Below are positions 8,322 through 15,836 of a DNA stretch of 64,000 bases, one piece after another (within the stretch, counting starts at the first letter, position 1; the number at the start of each line of letters is the position of its first letter). Source of the stretch: Brucella rhizosphaerae (GTDB taxonomy: Bacteria > Pseudomonadota > Alphaproteobacteria > Rhizobiales > Rhizobiaceae). The notes beneath the pieces were generated by a model. It did no database searches, had not been told where the DNA came from, and worked only from the letters and a program-made list of their open reading frames with translations. Both the position numbers and the translations under genes were made by a program. The DNA is taken from NCBI RefSeq assembly GCF_002252475.1, contig NZ_NNRK01000033.1, positions 62,001 through 126,000 on the forward strand. The letters are read 5' to 3'.

Positions 8322-9251
8322 ATGGCAATATTGTATTCAAAAGCAGATTTCGACATCGCGGCGCCCCATGCCCCAGCGGGACTCAGCAACGTAAGGCAAT
8401 ACTTTTTCAAGTATATGTGCGCCAGCACGGCTAAGAAGGTGCTGAGAAACAATACGTTGCGTTGGTCGAAACCGGAGTTACTCAACGATCCATTCGATAT
8501 GCAAATCGACTTAGGAATCGAGACTGATTACATTAAAATCATAGATGAGATAACTGAAGCGGTTTGGGAGAATTACACGAGCGGCAACCCCGCTTCGGGC
8601 GTCTCTAGGATTATGGCGAAGTTTCAGAGTTTTTCGTACGAAACTCAGAAGCAACTGCTGCGTAGTACGATGGCAGAACGACTACCGGAACAACAATTTG
8701 CCAAGATGCCGGGTCTGATCAATGACGCAAATCTGCGTTCTCGTGAGAAGTTCAAACATGTCAAGATGCTATCGCTGACCGTCGATCCGTTTGTGCCCAC
8801 CATGTGGTCCCACTATGCGGATTCACATAAAGGCGTGGTGCTCCGCATTAAAAATAACTCTGAAAAATCAATTCTTCCACACTGCACACCGGTCAGATAT
8901 CGCAAAAAAATCCCGTATATGTTCGCTACTCGGTTGTACGTGGATAAACTGTTTGAAACAGACTCCTTCGATCCAAGGGATATTTTCTACAATTCACTGT
9001 ACGTAAAATCGGATCATTGGTCATATGAGGACGAATGGCGAATAGTATTCCCGGGACGTGCGCCGACGCAGTCTTTCGAAGACATCCCCCTTCATTATGA
9101 GGAAATCGACGGCATTATATTTGGATTGCGAACCTCTAAATCCGACATCGAAGAAATTCTTGAAATCGTCGGTTCGAGGCGAATTTCACTGATGCAAACT
9201 ACTCGGCAAATGGACACTTTTGATATCGGAATCACTGACTACGACCACTGA
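8322..9251 (+). CDS. DUF2971 family protein (candidate defence moron)
   Basis: 309 residues. It matches the DUF2971 pattern: an N-terminal FFKYM plus RWSKPELLNDPFD (around 45-58), the core MWSHYADSHKGVVL (around 157-170), and WSYEDEWRIVFPG (around 232-244). DUF2971 proteins are frequent in defence islands and prophages; no biochemical activity is established to my knowledge. It ends the rightward transcript, and a long hairpin plus a 45-bp repeat follow. A phage-encoded superinfection-exclusion role is an inference from family and location. Confidence 0.8.
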   Translation: MAILYSKADFDIAAPHAPAGLSNVRQYFFKYMCASTAKKVLRNNTLRWSKPELLNDPFDMQIDLGIETDYIKIIDEITEAVWENYTSGNPASGVSRIMAKFQSFSYETQKQLLRSTMAERLPEQQFAKMPGLINDANLRSREKFKHVKMLSLTVDPFVPTMWSHYADSHKGVVLRIKNNSEKSILPHCTPVRYRKKIPYMFATRLYVDKLFETDSFDPRDIFYNSLYVKSDHWSYEDEWRIVFPGRAPTQSFEDIPLHYEEIDGIIFGLRTSKSDIEEILEIVGSRRISLMQTTRQMDTFDIGITDYDH

Positions 9252-9284
9252 AATGTTTTCTCAGCGGTATCAAAATTAGTTGGT

Positions 9285-9329
9285 GATCTGTTCCTGTTTC
9301 ATTTGGACCCACAGGGGGTGTGCTGCCCC
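9285..9329 (+). repeat. 45-bp direct repeat, copy A
   Basis: Matches 11949-11993 at 35 of 45 positions; GATCTGTTCCT at one end and CCACAGGGGGTGT towards the other are identical. Includes the left arm and loop of a hairpin ACAGGGGG-TGTGCTG-CCCCCTGT (9311-9333). The two copies flank the 9.3-11.9 kb cassette. Confidence 0.75.
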
Positions 9330-9333
9330 CTGT
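9311..9333 (+). terminator. Strong hairpin after DUF2971 gene
   Basis: Perfect 8-bp stem ACAGGGGG / CCCCCTGT with a 7-base loop, extendable with TTTGGA/TCCAAA outside a bulge. No U-run follows, so it may be a processed or Rho-assisted end, or a DNA structure. Confidence 0.5.
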
Positions 9334-9635
9334 CCAAACGTGCAATGCAAGTGCGTGTGAGCGTGTCAGCAAGACGCATAGACGTATCGTCCTTGCGCAT
9401 GAAGCAATGCTTGCAAGCCATGCAGCGCCACACGTAAGCGCTTATCCTTGACATGCCTCTAACGCAGTACGACATTACAGTCGTAAAGACGCATAGATGT
9501 ATCGTGCAGCGCAATGCACCCCATGCAGTAACGCAAGCATCCCCGCCCCTGTTACCTCGCTGTGTGAGCGTCTGTGCGTCTTTGCATCCTACTCATGCTG
9601 ACATGACAAAGCCCACCGTTTCCGATGGGCTTCTA
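9330..9635. other. Gene-free region with iteron-like repeats and a candidate regulated promoter
   Basis: AAGACGCATAGACGTATCGT at 9371-9390 recurs with one change at 9486-9505, and a 15-base inverted version lies at 9568-9582. TACGAC-ATTACA-GTCGTA (9468-9485) is a perfect inverted repeat overlapping a weak -10 (GACATT, 9471-9476) that is 17 bases from a perfect TTGACA at 9448-9453. Short open frames here lack ribosome binding sites. Could be an origin, a recombination site or a small RNA gene. Confidence 0.45.
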
Positions 9636-9657
9636 CAACTAATTGCGCAATTAGTTG
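9609..9657 (-). terminator. Tandem hairpins ending the 126-residue gene
   Basis: On the minus strand the first structure is a perfect 22-bp palindrome (9636-9657; arms CAACTAATTGC / GCAATTAGTTG), followed by AAGCCCA/TGGGCTT with an inner CG pair (9609-9632) and a short TTTG. They lie directly past the stop at 9661. Confidence 0.6.
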
Positions 9658-9660
9658 ATG

Positions 9661-10041
9661 TTACGCTTTCGCCTTAGTGCGACCCTTCTTGAGACGTTCG
9701 CTGCGCTCTTTCGAGAACTTAGTGATTGTCTCCTGCAACTTAGCATCCGCTTGAATTGCTTCTTTTGCAGCGGTCAGGATCGCGACCACTTCATCAAGAT
9801 CATTTGCCCGAAATAGTTTGCTACCTGCAATCTCGAAAGCATTACGACCAACACGCACCACGTAACCAGCACCGTCTTTGCGGAACCACAGCGATCGTGT
9901 GTTAAGTGTTTTGCCTTCTTTGACCTGCTTTGCGTTTGCTACCTGCGTATCGATCTTGTTCAGGAAAATCTCTACTGCGTTCTGTCCACCAACAAAGCCA
10001 GTAGTTGCAGCGGCCTTTAGAAGTTCAATTGCGTTTGTCAT
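9661..10041 (-). CDS. Phage protein of unknown function, basic C-terminus
   Basis: 126 residues from the ATG at 10041, chosen because AAAGGA lies nine bases upstream; the frame extends to 10092 without support. Alanine-rich N-terminal helix, central beta-like segment (LWFRKDGAGYVVRVG, around 68-82), a helix, then a lysine/arginine-rich end (SERLKKGRTKAKA) that suggests nucleic-acid binding. No domain recognised. It is last in the leftward cassette bounded by the 45-bp repeats. Confidence 0.65.
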   Translation of the reverse strand: MTNAIELLKAAATTGFVGGQNAVEIFLNKIDTQVANAKQVKEGKTLNTRSLWFRKDGAGYVVRVGRNAFEIAGSKLFRANDLDEVVAILTAAKEAIQADAKLQETITKFSKERSERLKKGRTKAKA

Positions 10042-10135
10042 CAAGTAGTCCTTTGCACCGCAAGCCCTATTGCTTGCGTGCTTGTCTATCAATAGCCGTT
10101 GAGCAATCAGGGCAACCGGAGAATTCAGTCTATTT

Positions 10136-10849
10136 CTAATCTTTTAGCAAGCGCTCAACGCGTTTCACCTGAGAGCGTTCATAAAAAATAATATCCGATC
10201 CACTCTTGATTACTAAGACACTTGATGACGAGAAAACGACGTTCACATTGATAAAAGACTTATCATCCGTATAAACTGAGTAACGAACTTTATCCTTTTC
10301 AATATCATTTGCAGCGCTATATTTTCCTAAGAAAAATAATACTCCATATGCAGCAACAAGTGAGCAAGTGAACGGCACAATTGACTTGAACGCCTTCCGA
10401 TCAGCGAGTGCTGATAAGCCCTGTATCCCGTTTGCTCCAAAGTAGATAAAAAATATCATCATTTGAAAAAAATAAAATCGATCAGGAAAAAACCAATTTA
10501 AGGCTACGGACGAGGCTATGCAAAAGCCAAGAACCCAAACCATAACAAGATTGGGATCGAGCCGATCTGCGACGCTTAGATACTTGTTATTTTTGATCGT
10601 ATCGTCGTCCATTAGGGAAAGAGCACCAAGAAGGCCTAATGCGGGAAGACTTGCGGCTAGGACCCCCACTAAACCCGGAATCGACAATATTGCACCCTGA
10701 ATAAAGTTAGTTTCTAGATAAAAGCCCAACAATTCAGGCCCAAGAACTGAAAAATACCCCATCGTATAAACAGTGTAAAAAACAAAGAGGGTGCCGATAA
10801 AAACTCCGATCCACGGCAATAGACCCGATATAGTTACTTTACGGCTCAT
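10136..10849 (-). CDS. Five-helix membrane protein next to AbiJ/HEPN gene
   Basis: 237 residues. Hydrophobic segments near residues 9-30, 48-80, 100-120, 125-142 and 155-172 suggest about five membrane helices, then a soluble C-terminal domain (175-237) ending in basic residues. AGGTG precedes the ATG. It starts 21 bases after the AbiJ_NTD4 gene stop on the same strand, so the two form a unit. No family recognised. In defence systems a membrane partner may be an effector or an anchor, but here that is conjecture. Confidence 0.7.
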   Translation of the reverse strand: MSRKVTISGLLPWIGVFIGTLFVFYTVYTMGYFSVLGPELLGFYLETNFIQGAILSIPGLVGVLAASLPALGLLGALSLMDDDTIKNNKYLSVADRLDPNLVMVWVLGFCIASSVALNWFFPDRFYFFQMMIFFIYFGANGIQGLSALADRKAFKSIVPFTCSLVAAYGVLFFLGKYSAANDIEKDKVRYSVYTDDKSFINVNVVFSSSSVLVIKSGSDIIFYERSQVKRVERLLKD

Positions 10850-10870
10850 ACGGACACCTAGCGATATTGA

Positions 10871-11827
10871 TTAGGCAAGTGTTTCAGTGCTGGGAATTCT
10901 TTCTTCCGAGCGAGCGAGAAACAAAATAGTGGAAGCCGTCATATGAAGCATATAACTGGCAATCTCTTCAGGCACTTCAGTCGGTTGAACTCCTTGCCCG
11001 TGACCAGACGTCCTATTTCGTGCAGTGGGAATCCCACTCTCCAACCCCGCCCGTAGACATGAAAAATGTTGCTGCCAATACTTGGGAACTAGTTCATTCT
11101 CTAAACAAATCTGAATGAGGTCTTTTGCCGTTGATTTGGGCGAGAATATCCACCCGCGTTTCTCGCAGATTGCCTTCATGGTACTTTCGAAAGACTTTAG
11201 GCAGTCAACTAGAGCCTCTTTTGCTCGACCGTGACGATAGTGTTCGAAGGCACTTAAGAACTCCTGCTGAGCGCCGGAATATCCGCGACCTCTTAAGATC
11301 ACTAAAGCAGGCTTAACCGCTTCTACATGAACGAATTCGGAGTCTATTCGAACTACTTCATTACCTACATACTCAAAACCAATCATCGCCCTCTTGAAGC
11401 GATGATTTATTTCCGCGATGGCAGCATTTGACTTTTCGCGCGCATCCATCAACCCTCGGTAATTAAATTGTGAAGTAAAACTATCTATAATATGCGCTAT
11501 TATCTCCACTGCATCTATGAATTTATCAACAGACGGCTCTTTGAGTAAGAACGATCGTAGGTCATTGAATTTATCCGCTGTAGACATTGTTGGAGAGAGT
11601 TCGAAAACGCCGTATTCGCGACGAAGAGTATCAACGATGTAATCGTATGCTGCACTAACATCCTGCTGATGTCGATTGTAATAACTGTTCCTGTCCCCCA
11701 AATTTTCTTCAACAATCATCCAAATTTGATTTCTTAATGCGTCAGGTACTTTATCGTAAACGTAGACATCCGTATCCTCTCCGCGTAATTCTTTTTGTCG
11801 CTCCGAATACAGTTTTGTTATAGCCAT
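10871..11827 (-). CDS. AbiJ_NTD4 / STM4504-CBY_0614 family protein with HEPN-like C-terminus (candidate abortive infection)
   Basis: About 318 residues. The N-terminus (YSERQKELRGEDTDVYVYD, near residues 6-25) is the hallmark of the STM4504/CBY_0614 family, whose N-terminal domain is classed with AbiJ N-terminal domain 4. The C-terminal third (about 180-300) resembles the Abi_C/HEPN region and has ARNRTSGHGQG near residue 270, the RN...HG pattern of HEPN ribonuclease-like folds. Family knowledge links such proteins to phage-defence islands and RNA cleavage. Start taken at the second of two consecutive ATGs (11827), five bases after GGCGG. Paired with the membrane protein downstream. Activity is untested. 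Confidence 0.75.
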   Translation of the reverse strand: MAITKLYSERQKELRGEDTDVYVYDKVPDALRNQIWMIVEENLGDRNSYYNRHQQDVSAAYDYIVDTLRREYGVFELSPTMSTADKFNDLRSFLLKEPSVDKFIDAVEIIAHIIDSFTSQFNYRGLMDAREKSNAAIAEINHRFKRAMIGFEYVGNEVVRIDSEFVHVEAVKPALVILRGRGYSGAQQEFLSAFEHYRHGRAKEALVDCLKSFESTMKAICEKRGWIFSPKSTAKDLIQICLENELVPKYWQQHFSCLRAGLESGIPTARNRTSGHGQGVQPTEVPEEIASYMLHMTASTILFLARSEERIPSTETLA

Positions 11828-11948
11828 CATCAACCGCCAGAATCGTTACTACCGAAAGATCAATTATAACTTTCGGGCGAAACTTCGAAAGACCGCTCAA
11901 CCGTAAATGGTCTGAAAGCAACAGTTTTTACAATCAAATTTGGCTGAC

Positions 11949-11993
11949 GATCTGTTCCTTATTTGTATGAATCCACAGGGGGTGTATAGCCCC
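11949..11993 (+). repeat. 45-bp direct repeat, copy B
   Basis: Second copy of the 9285-9329 repeat, same orientation, 2.66 kb away. It abuts the stop codon of the serine recombinase gene (stop at 11996-11994). Its GGGGG...CCCC arms are weaker than in copy A. Confidence 0.75.
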
Positions 11994-12620
11994 TTACATT
12001 CCTAGCCTGTGAAGCAAGCGCGTCACCTGTGTTGAGACCCATTGCTTCCCCTGTGCTGTCGGGATTTGCTTCGCATTAAGTTCTCTAGCAATTGCTGCTG
12101 GACCTACTGCGCCGCACTGTATGATGCTCTGGACAATGGGAAACACATGTTCGTCAAATGCATCTATGCGCGCTCTCGTGCTTGCTTGTGTGCCACCGAG
12201 TTTAACGCCACGTTCTTTAGCCGCTGCTAGTGCTGCTTTGGTTCGTTCTGAGATCATCCGGCGTTCTTTGTGCGCAAGGATCGCATATAGATGTAATTGA
12301 AACTCATCTGCATCCGGCATATCCGCACAACGAATGCGAACACCTTTCTCCATAAGCGATAGGATAAACGCTGCATTACGAGACAGGCGATCCAGTTTGG
12401 CAAATACCAGCGTGGCTTTATTCGCTCGTGCAAACTGCATTGCTGCTTGCAACTGGTCACGGTCATTGTTCTTGCCCGACTCAATGTCGGTGAACTCGGC
12501 TATCGGACTATAACCCGCACATGCTGCTCGTTGTGCCTCTAGACCAAGTCCGCTTTGACCTTGTTTAGCAGTCGATACGCGATAATAAGCAACGTAGTTT
12601 GCAGGTTGTGTAGGTTGCAT
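11994..12620 (-). CDS. Small serine recombinase (resolvase/invertase family)
   Basis: 208 residues. The N-terminal catalytic domain has YYRVSTAKQGQSGLGL (the Ser is the nucleophile, near residue 15) and KLDRLSRN (near 70-77), typical of the resolvase/invertase fold. The C-terminal 50 residues (GPAAIARELNAKQIPTAQGK) form a helix-turn-helix-like DNA-binding end. The ATG at 12620 is preferred because GAAGGAG lies eight bases upstream; an upstream TTG lacks support. It is far shorter than large phage serine integrases, so it more likely resolves or inverts local DNA than integrates the phage. The 45-bp repeat at its 3' end and another 2.7 kb away are possible substrates. Confidence 0.88.
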   Translation of the reverse strand: MQPTQPANYVAYYRVSTAKQGQSGLGLEAQRAACAGYSPIAEFTDIESGKNNDRDQLQAAMQFARANKATLVFAKLDRLSRNAAFILSLMEKGVRIRCADMPDADEFQLHLYAILAHKERRMISERTKAALAAAKERGVKLGGTQASTRARIDAFDEHVFPIVQSIIQCGAVGPAAIARELNAKQIPTAQGKQWVSTQVTRLLHRLGM

Positions 12621-12829
12621 AGGTTGTAACTCCTTCGGCACAGTCAACGCACATTGCTTGTGCCTATTGCCAAAAGAGTTTGATGCAAGAGCGAAGATCG
12701 GTTGCCCTTTGAAAACAAAGGCTTACAATGCACCTCTCGGATTTTCTACGAGACGGTGCTGTTTGCGCTGATTGTCTGTTTAAATCGCTATTGCGTGGAA
12801 TACCGCAGTGATCCCACACTGAACTTTAA
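12621..12829 (-). promoter_or_regulatory. Recombinase upstream region
   Basis: 209 bases without a gene between the recombinase start and the stop of the 213-residue gene; presumed to hold the recombinase promoter. No confident -35/-10 or operator was identified. Confidence 0.3.
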
Positions 12830-13471
12830 TCATTGAGAACGACACTTCTTCGCCATACTCTCTACTTTGTCTTTCCATCCGTTGGCGCGATGACTAATTA
12901 ACGTCCACATTGTTTTTATTTTTAGATTGTTTTCTTCGTTGTTCAAGAGAACAGAGTTATCAATAATGAAATCTAGACTGTCGGTCATACCCAAAGCCAC
13001 TTCCAAAACACCGCTTATGCTTTCTGAAAATCGAGGGTCTATAGCACCAACATCGAAAACCAGTTTTTCCAGCGTGCTTGTTGATATTGTTGGAAGATTG
13101 AAAACATACTCTGTTTCTGGAATTCCGTTATAACCGGCAATTTCTATCACTTGACGACCACTACTGCCGGTCTTCACCGAATAACCGTCTGCATCTGGAC
13201 GAACAACAGCACACAGTATGTTGTATAACTTTATATGATTAATCAGCCTCTGACATTCATTAGCGGCAATTCTCTTATAAACCTTCATCCTTCGCGCGTT
13301 GTCTCGCCGTTTCTTAAACCACTCCCACCCCTCTTTTAAGACGAACATGAATATTGCTATCCAAAGACCCGCCGACAAAAACCCACCGACATTAAATCCG
13401 GCAACTTCGACCGCTTGGGTAACTGTCTCAGGCACAAGTGGCCCTGATGCCAGTATCGGCTGTATATCCAT
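12830..13471 (-). CDS. Membrane-anchored phage protein, unknown
   Basis: 213 residues with one clear membrane helix near residues 28-46 (FLSAGLWIAIFMFVL), then a basic stretch (KKRRDNARRMKVYKR) that would stay inside, and a soluble C-terminal domain of about 150 residues. GGGGGA precedes the ATG. It follows the endolysin and its overlapping 59-residue gene on the same strand, so a lysis or superinfection-exclusion role is possible, but no family is recognised. Confidence 0.7.
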   Translation of the reverse strand: MDIQPILASGPLVPETVTQAVEVAGFNVGGFLSAGLWIAIFMFVLKEGWEWFKKRRDNARRMKVYKRIAANECQRLINHIKLYNILCAVVRPDADGYSVKTGSSGRQVIEIAGYNGIPETEYVFNLPTISTSTLEKLVFDVGAIDPRFSESISGVLEVALGMTDSLDFIIDNSVLLNNEENNLKIKTMWTLISHRANGWKDKVESMAKKCRSQ

Positions 13472-13545
13472 GGAAAATCCCCCGTTCGCTCTACCCTTGG
13501 GCTTTACTATTCGGGGGATTGATTACCGTCAATTATGCGTGGGAA

Positions 13546-13725
13546 TTATTCGCGGCTAAGTTTCCAGAGGATTAAGTCTTCGCCCCTTGCATATGCTTGC
13601 AGCACGTCTTCCAACTCCCTCGCGTATTCGTCCTGGCGCTGTTTAATCTCCTGCATACGTTTTGCGTGGAAGCGGACATATGCAAGCAGGGACAGATCGT
13701 TGCGGGTTAGGTGTTCTGCTTTCAT
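13546..13725 (-). CDS. 59-residue helical protein overlapping endolysin
   Basis: A short frame beginning MKAEHLTRNDLSLLAYV and ending LWKLSRE. Its ATG overlaps the endolysin stop as ATGA, a translational-coupling arrangement. The middle (AKRMQEIKQRQDEYARELED) is a strong amphipathic/coiled-coil helix. No signal peptide or membrane segment, so it is not an obvious Rz-type spanin. It probably acts with the endolysin or in the same operon. Confidence 0.55.
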   Translation of the reverse strand: MKAEHLTRNDLSLLAYVRFHAKRMQEIKQRQDEYARELEDVLQAYARGEDLILWKLSRE

Positions 13726-14165
13726 CGCTTAAACAGGGCCACTTCTGCCTGTCTCCGTCTGGTTAAGCCGTTCAGGACTTTGCCGCCGGCTTTGTTCCAT
13801 TGCAGCCAACTACGTTCGATTTCCGCAATTGGTGCTCTACTGTTAATGCGCTTGAGTAGCGTTGACTTGCTCAGGTTCGTTTCGCCCAAGTTGTATGTAA
13901 AACTTACCAGTGCGCCATATTGGTTCTCTGTTAGCGGGACTTTCACCAGACGCTTAACTGCTGCCTCATATGTGGGAAGATCAAACTGCATTAGCAGTCG
14001 ATCTGCTTCACTTTGAGTGATGCGCTTTTTGCCAACGTCTGCTCGGCTTACCGTGCGTGTGTGTCCGTATCCGATGGTGGGAACTCCGGCCGGACAAACA
14101 TATGCTAGGAGTTTGCAGCCTTCGAAGTCCTTGATTAATTTAAGTGATGCTGTGTTTATTGCCAT
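13722..14165 (-). CDS. Phage endolysin, GH24 lysozyme family
   Basis: 147 residues, full length for the family. The N-terminal catalytic Glu is in DFEG (near residue 14), followed by PTIGYGHT (near 30-37) and a Thr/Asp cluster, matching T4/P22-type muramidases that cut glycan strands at lysis. No signal-anchor sequence, so it needs a holin. It has no ribosome binding site; an ATAAATA box ends only four bases before the ATG, implying either a leaderless message or readthrough. One palindrome copy (16 of 17) lies inside the gene and is read ITQSE. Confidence 0.92.
   Translation of the reverse strand: MAINTASLKLIKDFEGCKLLAYVCPAGVPTIGYGHTRTVSRADVGKKRITQSEADRLLMQFDLPTYEAAVKRLVKVPLTENQYGALVSFTYNLGETNLSKSTLLKRINSRAPIAEIERSWLQWNKAGGKVLNGLTRRRQAEVALFKR
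14006..14022 (+). repeat. 17-bp palindrome, copy 5
   Basis: CTTCACT-TTG-AGTGATG, one mismatch in the right arm, within the endolysin gene. Confidence 0.85.
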
Positions 14166-14169
14166 GCCG

Positions 14170-14176
14170 TATTTAT
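14170..14176 (-). promoter_or_regulatory. ATAAATA box upstream of endolysin
   Basis: AATAAATACGGC directly before the endolysin ATG on the minus strand. A -10 at this place would give a leaderless transcript. Confidence 0.4.
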
Positions 14177-14239
14177 TGGCGGCGTGGGAAATTACTATGC
14201 TAGTTTTGGGCAGCGTGCTGCCTTTTTACTAAACCTTAC

Positions 14240-15406
14240 TTAATTTTCAATGCTCTTACTGGCTTGAAGAACACCAAACATTAACTTCTCTTCAACGCCA
14301 TCGAGCATGATATCGAAACTACTCAATATGAACTTTTGTAAATTCATTTGGTGCGTGTCGAACAACTGACCGCATGTTTTATCGAAACAAACATTGATTT
14401 TATCGTAGTACGACTTACGCGTTTGGAAATCATAGTGAGAGTAAATATTTGTTATGCGTCTTTTTAAAGTCTCTTCTACTTCACCTGCTATACCTTTACC
14501 GCTAGCATAGATATTCTTTGGCTCGTCTGATGCTGTAGCAAGTCCACCCATAACGCGCATTAGGTCGAGATTCTGATTATTAAATCCAAATCCGAGAAAC
14601 ACCAAGTTCCTCGCGCTATTGATCGCCGAATGTATCCGCTTGACCAACGCAATGTCTTGAGTTTGCTCCGTATAGGTCCGGATTCGACTCGAAACTTTTC
14701 TTAATGGGAAGTCATAAGAAACAGGCCGTCCAAATGCACACTCGTCATCTTGCGCCGCTCTCAAGTCTTCCGGTACCTTTCCAAGGTAGCCGTATGGATG
14801 AATGATCTCAATTTCGCTTACAATTTCGGCAGCATCTTTTCGTGAGGTGTCGAATGCGACCATAATGGATTCTATGAGGTAGTATTCGATACATCGATCA
14901 TAGTTAAAACAAATAATACGAACTTGCTTTGACAACTCTCTAGCATCGGTGACGCCATCAAATAATATGCGCGTGAATTTACCTATCCAAGTATCAGTTA
15001 TCTCAGACCGATTAAATGTTTCAATCATTCCCGGTATGTAGCCTTCAGTCCTCATTCTAGAATTCGCTTCGGCAGAAGCAATATTCCAAGCGATCAAGGC
15101 TTTCCCCATCTCAACTAAAACTTTATCATTTCTGTTGCGGTGAATAAATGCGTCAATACTGACACTTGTATCAATTGCTGTATGAATCCGTTGAAGCGCT
15201 TTATATATGAGTTCACCGCGAAACTCTGGCCAGCCTTGAGTCACTGCGTGAGCGAAATCCTCATTGGCAATCCTCGACCCGTAATTACGTTCGTATTCGA
15301 GTTTGCATGTTTCGCGAATCTGTTGGGCAAGTTGCGATCCCACCGGTAAGCCAAACTCAGCGCTCGCCCCTGCACCAATCACAAAAGTCGTTTTATCTCT
15401 AAACAT
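14240..15406 (-). CDS. SIR2-like domain protein (candidate NAD-degrading phage defence)
   Basis: About 388 residues. The sequence VIGAGASAEFGLPVG (residues 9-23) is the NAD-binding loop of SIR2-like proteins; ICFNYDRCIEYYL (near 165-177) carries the usual Asn/Asp, IIHPYGYLG (near 208) holds the catalytic-type His, and FLGFGFNNQNLDLM (near 283) matches the late SIR2 motif. SIR2-like proteins of this size occur in several anti-phage systems (for example ThsA- and DSR-type) that deplete NAD. Start at 15406 preferred; a GTG at 15436 is possible, neither with a strong ribosome binding site. It sits alone between the endonuclease I operon and the endolysin, as a moron would. Confidence 0.8.
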   Translation of the reverse strand: MFRDKTTFVIGAGASAEFGLPVGSQLAQQIRETCKLEYERNYGSRIANEDFAHAVTQGWPEFRGELIYKALQRIHTAIDTSVSIDAFIHRNRNDKVLVEMGKALIAWNIASAEANSRMRTEGYIPGMIETFNRSEITDTWIGKFTRILFDGVTDARELSKQVRIICFNYDRCIEYYLIESIMVAFDTSRKDAAEIVSEIEIIHPYGYLGKVPEDLRAAQDDECAFGRPVSYDFPLRKVSSRIRTYTEQTQDIALVKRIHSAINSARNLVFLGFGFNNQNLDLMRVMGGLATASDEPKNIYASGKGIAGEVEETLKRRITNIYSHYDFQTRKSYYDKINVCFDKTCGQLFDTHQMNLQKFILSSFDIMLDGVEEKLMFGVLQASKSIEN

Positions 15407-15521
15407 AATGCCCACGCTCGTCTGAGTTGAAGTCACATAATACTTTGAGTACCAATCGGATCAAAGACGCTTCGTGAAACAGGAATGGGTTAGACACAGA
15501 TAAGCAGTGGTATGTCGTCGA

Positions 15522-15836
15522 CTAGGCTTTTCTCCAAGCAAAGCCGTACTTGTCGCACCAACTAGCGTATGTGGTTTTGCTTCCCTTATTGATGGGTAAT
15601 GTCGGGTTCTGAAATACGATGGTGATGGTGTAATCGGGATGGGCTAGTTTCACTGCTAGCATCTTCTGACGGTCACTTGCTGTAAATCGGCCCTTTGCCT
15701 CAATAATCTCTTTGGTCTGCTCGTTAATCCAATCGGGCAAATAGGTATGCTCGATTGTGTAGGGCAAACGCTTTGCTTCATATGAGAAGCCCTGCCCTAC
15801 TTGTTTCGCTACCTTCTGTTCAAACTTGTTTCTCAC
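15522..15836 (-). CDS. T7-type endonuclease I (Holliday-junction resolvase)
   Basis: 104 residues, shorter than T7 gp3 (149). The core aligns by eye with the Phage_endo_I family: FEQKVAKQV, YEAKRLPYTIEHTYLPDW (Glu and Asp of the active site), IIEAKGRF (Glu-x-Lys), then ITIVFQNP and a closing KGSKTTYASWCDKYGF. It resolves branched DNA before packaging. The start is a GTG overlapping the previous stop as GTGA. It is the last gene of a four-gene leftward operon (17073 to 15522). Confidence 0.92.
   Translation of the reverse strand: MRNKFEQKVAKQVGQGFSYEAKRLPYTIEHTYLPDWINEQTKEIIEAKGRFTASDRQKMLAVKLAHPDYTITIVFQNPTLPINKGSKTTYASWCDKYGFAWRKA

Noticed and set aside
9453-9677. Small plus-strand frame in the iteron region
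   Set aside because: No ribosome binding site, overlaps repeats and terminator hairpins, and runs into the convergent gene.
11994-12620. DNA invertase switch
   Set aside because: No inverted repeat pair flanking an invertible segment was found; the visible repeats are direct.
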